Below are positions 58,637 to 64,000 of a DNA stretch of 64,000 nucleotides, in pieces (the first letter of the stretch is position 1; the number at the start of each line of letters is the position of its first letter). Below the pieces are notes generated by a model. The model had not been told where the DNA came from. It did not search any database and worked only from the letters and a program-made list of their open reading frames with translations. Origin of the DNA: Ruminococcus sp. (GTDB taxonomy: Bacteria; Bacillota; Clostridia; Oscillospirales; Ruminococcaceae). The translations under genes and the position numbers were made by a program. The stretch lies in contig NZ_DXUU01000007.1 in the NCBI RefSeq assembly GCF_019417665.1, positions 1 to 64,000 of the forward strand, given 5' to 3'.

Positions 58637-60443
58637 GACAGTCACCTCCGATGGCATTTGTAGGACATACCTGTGTGCAGACGCCGCATCCCGTGCAAAG
58701 TGCCTGTTCGATCTGCACTTTGCCTTGACGCAGAATGATTCCCGGACAGCCCAGGGTGCGGATACATTTTTTGCACTGGATGCACTTGTCTTCATCTACA
58801 ATCATAGGCGCAGCCGGCTTGATGAGTACAGCGCAGGGGGACTGGAAAATAATCGCCTTGACGCCGTCCTGCGCTGCTACACGTTTCACGCAGTCGATGG
58901 CTTCGGACAGATGCAGGGGGTTGACCGTTTCCACTGTTTTTACCCCGATACCCCGGAGCACCGCTTCCATGTTGACCTTTTCTACTATCTCACCCATCAT
59001 GGTGCGTCCTGTGCCGGGATGGGGCTGGTGTCCTGTCATGGCTGTGGTGGAATTATCCAGAATGACCAGCGTCATATTCGCCTGGTTGTACACAGCGTTG
59101 ACTACACCGGTAATGGCAGATGCGAAGAACGTGGAATCACCCACAAAGGCAAAACATGTGGTATCTGGTTCGATTTTCCCGATGCCCTGGGTCATATTCA
59201 CCCCAGCACCCATGCAGAGACAGGTGTCTACCATATCCAGAGGCATGGCGTTCCCCAAGGTATAACAGCCGATATCACCGCAGAATACGGTCTTTTTTCC
59301 TTTCATCGCCTCTTTTACTGCAAAGAAAGATGCTCTATGAGGACATCCGGCACAGAGTACCGGCGGACGGACAGGCAGCTTGGGCGGTGCATCTGGTACA
59401 GCTGTTTCGGATTGTTCCCACCCCAGAAAGGCGGCGAGATTTTTTGTAACACTGCCGCAATTGTTCTCTCCGGCAGGCTGTACATCCTGAGTCAGCTTGC
59501 CGCGGATCCGAGTGGGCAGATGGTACTTGCCGCAGATATAGGTTAGTTCTCGTTCGATGACCGGATCCAGTTCCTCAATACACAGCACCTCGTCCAGTCC
59601 TTCCAGAAATGCCAGAGCTGCCTTTTCCGGAAAGGGGAAAGGTGTGGCGACTTTGAATATCCTGGGGGATTCCTTGTCTCGGAGGGATTCCATGGTGTAG
59701 GAATAGCTGATGCCATGAGTGGCAATGCCCTTTTTGCACGCTGGATCAGCCGCCGGAATGATTTGATTTCCGGCATAGGCGGAGAATACGTCAGACAGAT
59801 CAACGTTGCGCTGTTCGATATGAATATGACTGTTGTAGGACAGTTTCGGAAAAATGACCCATTTGGAGGAATCCTTTATAAAGCCCTCTGGTGCATTGAC
59901 CAGATATTCCACCGGATCCTTGACCTGAATCGAAGTGTAGCCGTGACAGACTCTTGTGGTGGGACGGAACAGCACCGGGGTGTGGTACTGCTCCGAGTAG
60001 GTGAAAGCGTCCTGGATCATGTCATACGCCTCCTGCACGCCGGATGGGTCAAAGCAGGGAAGCTTGGAAAATGCGGCAAAATGCCGGGTGTCCTGTTCCG
60101 TCTGGGAAGAAATGGGACCGGGATCGTCGGCAACCAGAATAACCATGCCGCCCTTAACGCCGATATACGCCAGACTCATGAGAGGGTCGGATGCTACGTT
60201 CAGCCCGACCTGTTTCATTGTCACCATGGTTCTTGCGCCGCAGTAGGATGCGCCGGCGGCAAGCTCAAGGGCAGCTTTTTCGTTGACAGACCATTCCACA
60301 TAGATGCTGCCGGGATTGTGTTTCGCTGTTGTTTCCAGCACCTCAGTGGACGGCGTTCCGGGATAACCGGATATCAGATTGAGACCTGCTGCCACAGCAC
60401 CCATGGCTATGGCGGCATTACCCATTAAAAATTCAGTGTGCAT
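58629..60443 (-). CDS. iorA: Indolepyruvate ferredoxin oxidoreductase, alpha subunit (module 2)
   Basis: The 604-residue protein begins MHTEFLMGNAAIAMGAVAAG, with PGTPSTEVLE, CAGCPHRASFF near 360, the TPP motif VGDSTFFASAITGVVNAVYN and two ferredoxin motifs (CIQCKKC and CTGCGVCTQVCP). AAGGAAAT precedes the ATG. It differs from module 1 throughout, which suggests a different 2-oxoacid preference. The pairing with paaK points to phenylpyruvate. Confidence 0.93.
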   Translation of the reverse strand: MHTEFLMGNAAIAMGAVAAGLNLISGYPGTPSTEVLETTAKHNPGSIYVEWSVNEKAALELAAGASYCGARTMVTMKQVGLNVASDPLMSLAYIGVKGGMVILVADDPGPISSQTEQDTRHFAAFSKLPCFDPSGVQEAYDMIQDAFTYSEQYHTPVLFRPTTRVCHGYTSIQVKDPVEYLVNAPEGFIKDSSKWVIFPKLSYNSHIHIEQRNVDLSDVFSAYAGNQIIPAADPACKKGIATHGISYSYTMESLRDKESPRIFKVATPFPFPEKAALAFLEGLDEVLCIEELDPVIERELTYICGKYHLPTRIRGKLTQDVQPAGENNCGSVTKNLAAFLGWEQSETAVPDAPPKLPVRPPVLCAGCPHRASFFAVKEAMKGKKTVFCGDIGCYTLGNAMPLDMVDTCLCMGAGVNMTQGIGKIEPDTTCFAFVGDSTFFASAITGVVNAVYNQANMTLVILDNSTTAMTGHQPHPGTGRTMMGEIVEKVNMEAVLRGIGVKTVETVNPLHLSEAIDCVKRVAAQDGVKAIIFQSPCAVLIKPAAPMIVDEDKCIQCKKCIRTLGCPGIILRQGKVQIEQALCTGCGVCTQVCPTNAIGGDCHA

Positions 60444-60512
60444 CTTGTTATTTCCTTTTTAATTGATAAAGTGATACGGCGGCGCAGAAAATGCGTGCAT
60501 ATCTCATATATC

Positions 60513-60541
60513 ATTATAGACGAAATTTTTAGTGAAGTCAA
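60513..60541 (-). promoter_or_regulatory. Sigma-A promoter of ior module 2
   Basis: On the minus strand, TTGACT (60541-60536) and TATAAT (60518-60513) are spaced by 17 nt. Confidence 0.8.
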
Positions 60542-60578
60542 GTGCTTCCTAAAATACGCATGAAAAACAGTGGGTTTA

Positions 60579-60629
60579 AGGCAATGCCGTATGGGTATTG
60601 CCTTATCGGGTAAAGTGTTTGTTTTACCC
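60579..60629. repeat. Two hairpins between ior module 2 and comF
   Basis: AAGGCAAT/ATTGCCTT (60579-60604 region) and GGGTAAA/TTTTACCC (60608-60629) are inverted repeats. The second ends 3 nt before the comF -35 box and could be an operator; the first may be a weak terminator. Confidence 0.45.
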
Positions 60630-60631
60630 AT

Positions 60632-60660
60632 TTGCATTTCCATGAATTTTATGTTATAAT
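60632..60660 (+). promoter_or_regulatory. Promoter of comF
   Basis: TTGCAT (60632-60637) and TATAAT (60655-60660) are spaced by 17 nt. Confidence 0.75.
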
Positions 60661-60691
60661 AGAGCAACAAGCTATGGAAAGAGGTGGAGAA

Positions 60692-61489
60692 ATGCCAGAC
60701 GAACTGCGCCATATTAGAAAATGCTGGATGTTTTTGATAAATTTGATCTATCCAAATGTTTGTCCATGCTGCGGCAGCCCGATCTCCTGGCGGCAGTATC
60801 TTTGCGATACCTGTATTGCCGCCATTACCGTTCCGGCGGAGACATTCTGTGCCGGCTGCGGAAAACCTCTGGAAACCTGTCTCTGCGGAAATGATCTGGC
60901 ATATGACCATGCGCTGGTAGTCACATCGTATGAGGAGATCGCCCGGAAAGGCGTGATTTCCCTCAAGGCTGCCGAGAGTCTGCAATTCGGCTGGTATTGC
61001 GGCGAGGTGTTGGGAAAACGTGTTCTGGCAGATGCACGACTGCGTACCTATGACTGTATTGTTCCGGTTCCCATGGCAAGGCGAAAAAAGTGGAAACGCT
61101 GCTGCAATCCGGCTGAAGTTATCGCAAAGGAACTGGCATCAGTGACAAGGATTCCTATGTGGACGGATCTTCTCCTGGACAGCGGCAGAGGTGCAGTGCA
61201 GCATACGCTTACTGCAAAGCAGCGTCGGGAAAATGTCTCCCATTTTTCTGCCCGGCAGAAAGATCTCAAAGGCTATCGGATCCTTCTGTGCGACGATGTT
61301 TTGACAACGGGCAGTACCTTGAACCGCTGCGCTGCACTGTTGAGAGCCTGTGGTGCAGAAACAGTGACAGTTGCAGTGGCTGCTTCCACCCGACTTCGGA
61401 ATTCTTCTGACATTACATCAAAAAACATAACCATAAAAATGGATGACATGCACAAAGAGCCTATTTCGACCGAAAGGAAACGAAAATGA
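60692..61489 (+). CDS. comF: ComF-family phosphoribosyltransferase-like protein
   Basis: The start at 60692 (MPDELR) follows AGAGGTGGAG. The 265-residue protein has a double zinc-ribbon N-terminus (CPCCG, CDTC, CAGCG, CLCG) and a PRTase domain ending in the PRPP motif ILLCDDVLTTGSTLNRCA. ComF helps DNA uptake in naturally competent Firmicutes; single copies without other com genes are common. The antiporter gene starts in an ATGA overlap. Confidence 0.88.
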   Translation: MPDELRHIRKCWMFLINLIYPNVCPCCGSPISWRQYLCDTCIAAITVPAETFCAGCGKPLETCLCGNDLAYDHALVVTSYEEIARKGVISLKAAESLQFGWYCGEVLGKRVLADARLRTYDCIVPVPMARRKKWKRCCNPAEVIAKELASVTRIPMWTDLLLDSGRGAVQHTLTAKQRRENVSHFSARQKDLKGYRILLCDDVLTTGSTLNRCAALLRACGAETVTVAVAASTRLRNSSDITSKNITIKMDDMHKEPISTERKRK

Positions 61490-63087
61490 ATTTGATCCTG
61501 CTGCTTCTCTCACTTGTGATGATCGCCTGCATTCTTTGCAATAAGCTGACCAGCAAGGTGGGTATTCCCGTACTGCTTGCTTTTCTGGCGGTGGGTATGC
61601 TTTGTGGCATTGACGGGGTGCTTGGCATTGCTTTCGATGATTTTACCATGACAGAAAATCTTTGTACCGTGGCGTTGATCTTCATCATTTTTTATGGTGG
61701 TTTCGGAACAAAATGGAGCGCCGCAAAACCAGTTGCCGGAAAGGCAGTGCTGCTTTCCACCCTGGGCGTGTTTCTGACGGCATTTGCTATGGGTGCATTT
61801 TGTCACTTTGCCCTACATACAGCATGGCTGGAGAGTATGCTCATCGGCGCCGTTCTCAGTTCTACAGATGCTGCCTCCGTCTTTTCTATTCTCCGTTCCA
61901 AAAAACTGAACCTGAAATATGGCACAGCTTCGCTTTTGGAAGTGGAAAGCGGCAGTAATGACCCGGTCGCCTATCTGATGACCACGGTGATCCTGACCAT
62001 GATGACATCTGACATTACCACCGGGCGTATGCTTTATATGATATTCGCTCAGATCGTCTACGGCGTGGGCATTGGTGCGCTGCTGGCGTTGTGTACCGTC
62101 TTTTTCCTGCGCCGATTCCGGTTTGATACATCAGGCTTTGATATGGTATTCATGCTTGCGGTGGCGATCTTGTCCTATGTCCTGCCGGTACTGGTAGGTG
62201 GAAACGGTTATCTGAGCGCCTATATTGCCGGTATTATTTTAGGAAATGCTAAGATACCAAACAAGAAAAAACAGGTACATTTCTTTGATGGTATTACCAG
62301 TCTTATGCAACTCATGGTCTTTTTCCTACTGGGGCTGCTGTGCACCCCCACCAATCTGGTGCGTGTGATCCTTTCGGCACTTGCCATTGCCGTCGTTTTG
62401 ACATTTGTGGCACGTCCGCTGGTGGTGGCATTGCTGCTGGCACCGTTCCGTTCGAAAATACGACAACAGCTTTTGGTCTCCTGGGCAGGGCTTCGTGGTG
62501 CAACTTCTGCTATTTTCGCACTGACTGCCGTTGCCGGGGGTGCTGTGCTGGAATATGACCTGTTCCATCTGGTATTCTGCGTAGTACTCTTCTCCATTGC
62601 TTTGCAGGGAACGCTTCTTCCTATGGTTTCCAGAAAGCTGGACATGATTGACGAGACCGTAGATGTGCTCAGAACGTTTAATGACTATACGGAACAGAAA
62701 GAGCTTCAGTTGCTGCGGCTGTCCCTGGAATCGGGGAACAGTTGGATCGGTGCGGCGGTAAGCAGTCTTTCACTGCCGCCGGATACTATCCTCGCCACCA
62801 TTCTTCGGGGAACGGATAACATTGTTCCTCGTGGGGATACCATCTTGCAGGAAGGGGATATTGCTGTGTTGGCGGCAGGGCACTGTAAAGAGAAGATGCA
62901 GAAGATCCAGCTGTGCGAACTGTCCATTCCGCCGGAGCACAGCTGGAACGGCAAGCGGCTGGCAGATCTGAAACTGCCGCCGGAAGAACTGATCGTTCTG
63001 ATTCGTCGTGGGAAGGAAACCGTGATTCCCCAGGGTGACACTGTCATCTGTCCAGAGGATGTGCTGGTTATGTATGACCATAATTAA
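61486..63087 (+). CDS. Potassium/proton antiporter with TrkA_C domains
   Basis: The 533-residue protein has about 12 membrane segments of the CPA1/CPA2 exchanger type, with FLAVGMLCGIDG near 30, GAVLSSTDAASVFSIL near 122 and EVESGSNDPVAYLMT near 151 carrying the ion-binding Asp. Two RCK_C/TrkA_C-like repeats follow (about 405-533), each with a DTIL or DTVI segment, as in CvrA-type K+/H+ antiporters regulated by a cytoplasmic ligand. It overlaps comF by 4 nt. Confidence 0.87.
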   Translation: MNLILLLLSLVMIACILCNKLTSKVGIPVLLAFLAVGMLCGIDGVLGIAFDDFTMTENLCTVALIFIIFYGGFGTKWSAAKPVAGKAVLLSTLGVFLTAFAMGAFCHFALHTAWLESMLIGAVLSSTDAASVFSILRSKKLNLKYGTASLLEVESGSNDPVAYLMTTVILTMMTSDITTGRMLYMIFAQIVYGVGIGALLALCTVFFLRRFRFDTSGFDMVFMLAVAILSYVLPVLVGGNGYLSAYIAGIILGNAKIPNKKKQVHFFDGITSLMQLMVFFLLGLLCTPTNLVRVILSALAIAVVLTFVARPLVVALLLAPFRSKIRQQLLVSWAGLRGATSAIFALTAVAGGAVLEYDLFHLVFCVVLFSIALQGTLLPMVSRKLDMIDETVDVLRTFNDYTEQKELQLLRLSLESGNSWIGAAVSSLSLPPDTILATILRGTDNIVPRGDTILQEGDIAVLAAGHCKEKMQKIQLCELSIPPEHSWNGKRLADLKLPPEELIVLIRRGKETVIPQGDTVICPEDVLVMYDHN

Positions 63088-63133
63088 GTGCATAATGTAT
63101 AATAAATTACAAATTTGAAGGAGATGAGAGAGA

Positions 63134-64000
63134 ATGCGCTCCATATGGCGCAGTATCAATTGGATAAAGGCGTTGAAAATAACCGTAGGCGCTGTGGCGG
63201 CGATCCTGCTTGCGGAAGCCATCGGGCTGCACAATGCGGCGTCTGCCGGGATCATCACCCTGCTGACGGTACAGAATACCCGGCGTGAAACGGTGCGCAG
63301 CAGTATCCGCCGGGTGGCGGCTTTCGGTATCATGACGCTGCTGAGTACGCCTGTATACATGTTCTGCGGTACAAAGCCATGGTCATTCGGAATTGTTTTG
63401 CTGTTTCTGTTGTTGATCTGCTACGGACTGGGCATGGAGGATTCTATCCCCATAAATGCTGTCATGGCAACACATTATATGGCGGCAGGCGGTGTAACGC
63501 TTGGTATGGTAGGGAATGAGGTACTGCTTCTGCTCATCGGCAGTGGTATCGGTGTCTGTCTCAATTGGTTCATGCCCCAGAATTTGCAGCAGATCCGAAA
63601 AAAGCAGGAGGAACTGGACACGGAGATCAAGGGTATTCTCCAGCGCATGTCCAGGCGGCTGCAGGAGACAGACCATACGGGCTATGGTACAGATTGCTTT
63701 CAGAGAACAGAGCGTCTTTCAGAGGAACTGCGTCGTGAGGCGGATCTCTTTCTGCAAAACCAGACATGGCGCAGCGATCTGTATTATATTCGTTACGTGA
63801 CCATGCGCCGGGAGCAGTGTACGATCTTGCAGGAGATCTACCGGCAGATCATCAAGCTGACTATTGTGCCAGAACAGGCAAAGCCTTTGTCCAGATTTCT
63901 GGCGGAAATTGCATCCCAGTATCATGAGTGCAACGACTGCACTGGACTGCTGGAACGGTTGGAGGATCTGCACGCTGCCTATCGCAGTGACGCTCTGCCG
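63134..64000 (+). CDS. Aromatic acid exporter family (ArAE) membrane protein, cut by window end
   Basis: The first 289 residues are present; the frame is still open at 64000. The ATG at 63134 follows AAGGAGA by 9 nt. The protein begins MRSIWRSINWIKALKITVG, with about four to six membrane segments in residues 10-150, then a helical cytoplasmic part rich in Glu, Arg and Gln. The pattern AAILLAEAIGL followed by SAGIITLLTVQNTRRETV is typical of ArAE_1/FUSC-like exporters. It starts 47 nt after the antiporter gene. Confidence 0.75.
   Translation, partial: MRSIWRSINWIKALKITVGAVAAILLAEAIGLHNAASAGIITLLTVQNTRRETVRSSIRRVAAFGIMTLLSTPVYMFCGTKPWSFGIVLLFLLLICYGLGMEDSIPINAVMATHYMAAGGVTLGMVGNEVLLLLIGSGIGVCLNWFMPQNLQQIRKKQEELDTEIKGILQRMSRRLQETDHTGYGTDCFQRTERLSEELRREADLFLQNQTWRSDLYYIRYVTMRREQCTILQEIYRQIIKLTIVPEQAKPLSRFLAEIASQYHECNDCTGLLERLEDLHAAYRSDALP

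Noticed and set aside
60425..60985. 186-codon minus-strand frame between iorA2 and comF
   Set aside because: It crosses the comF promoter and the antisense of its zinc-ribbon region and shows no domain.
1..64000. CRISPR array, prophage or complete insertion sequence
   Set aside because: No regularly spaced direct repeats, integrase, phage structural genes or transposase were seen anywhere in the window.

Overview
The window looks like chromosome from a cellulosome-forming, low-oxygen gut Firmicute, most likely Ruminococcus (Oscillospiraceae). Pointers are two secreted GH5 endoglucanases with C-terminal type I dockerins, a lipoprotein with cohesin-like sequence, spore-formation genes (ylbJ, yqfC, yqfD), a Firmicutes-style yigZ-dgt-dnaG-sigA stretch, ferredoxin-dependent 2-oxoacid oxidoreductases, and Gram-positive ribosome binding sites with TTGACA-17-TATAAT promoters. 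No rRNA, CRISPR array, transposase or prophage is visible. One tRNA (Arg, anticodon CCT) is present.

Layout. 1-6 kb: repeat fragment, lipoprotein, DAHP synthase with a structured/uORF leader, HD-domain protein, a ClpA/ClpC-type unfoldase, and a 42-residue Cys-rich membrane peptide. 6-11.2 kb: an overlapping minus-strand unit trmB > cytoplasmic GH59 glycosidase > MocR-type regulator lacking the PLP lysine. 11.4-13.7 kb: dockerin GH5 and dCMP deaminase. 13.9-21.4 kb: ylbJ divergent from yqfCD, then sigA, dnaG, dgt, yigZ and rpmE. 21.6-24.5 kb: FliB-like protein and the second dockerin GH5. 24.7-28.8 kb: first indolepyruvate:ferredoxin oxidoreductase module (iorA-iorB-acyl-CoA ligase). 28.9-30.3 kb: SUKH protein, YdbC, and two inverted-repeat elements. 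30.3-36.3 kb: VTC/DUF4956 pair, RHH-like protein, clpB, HU, DUF6465. 36.4-41.6 kb: cohesin-like lipoprotein, TVP38 protein, CbbX-like AAA protein, amt-glnK with a possible ANTAR-type leader. 41.8-50.9 kb: a long minus-strand polyamine operon (speD > decarboxylase > speE > DUF1963 > carboxyspermidine dehydrogenase fused to DUF1232 > nspC > radical SAM), interrupted by small AT-rich ORFs. 51-55.6 kb: lon, engB, lysA. 55.8-60.4 kb: tRNA-Arg, pyrE, and the second module (iorA-iorB-paaK). 60.7-64 kb: comF, a K+/H+ antiporter, and an aromatic acid exporter cut by the window end.

How the genes fit together. The two ior/CoA-ligase modules could run reductive carboxylation of aryl acids to aryl-pyruvates (salvage of aromatic amino acid skeletons) or the reverse, oxidative direction. 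The polyamine operon holds both aminopropyl-donor routes: decarboxylated SAM via speD/speE, and aspartate semialdehyde via carboxyspermidine dehydrogenase/NspC. Three metabolic operons (aroG, iorA, speD) start with a very short ORF close to the predicted transcription start.

The least ordinary items are the speD leader peptide, the apparently permuted cohesin in a lipoprotein, the dehydrogenase-DUF1232 fusion, the leaderless GH59 with an acidic tail next to a lysine-less MocR protein, and the duplicated ior modules. All assignments come from reading the sequence; no database search was run.
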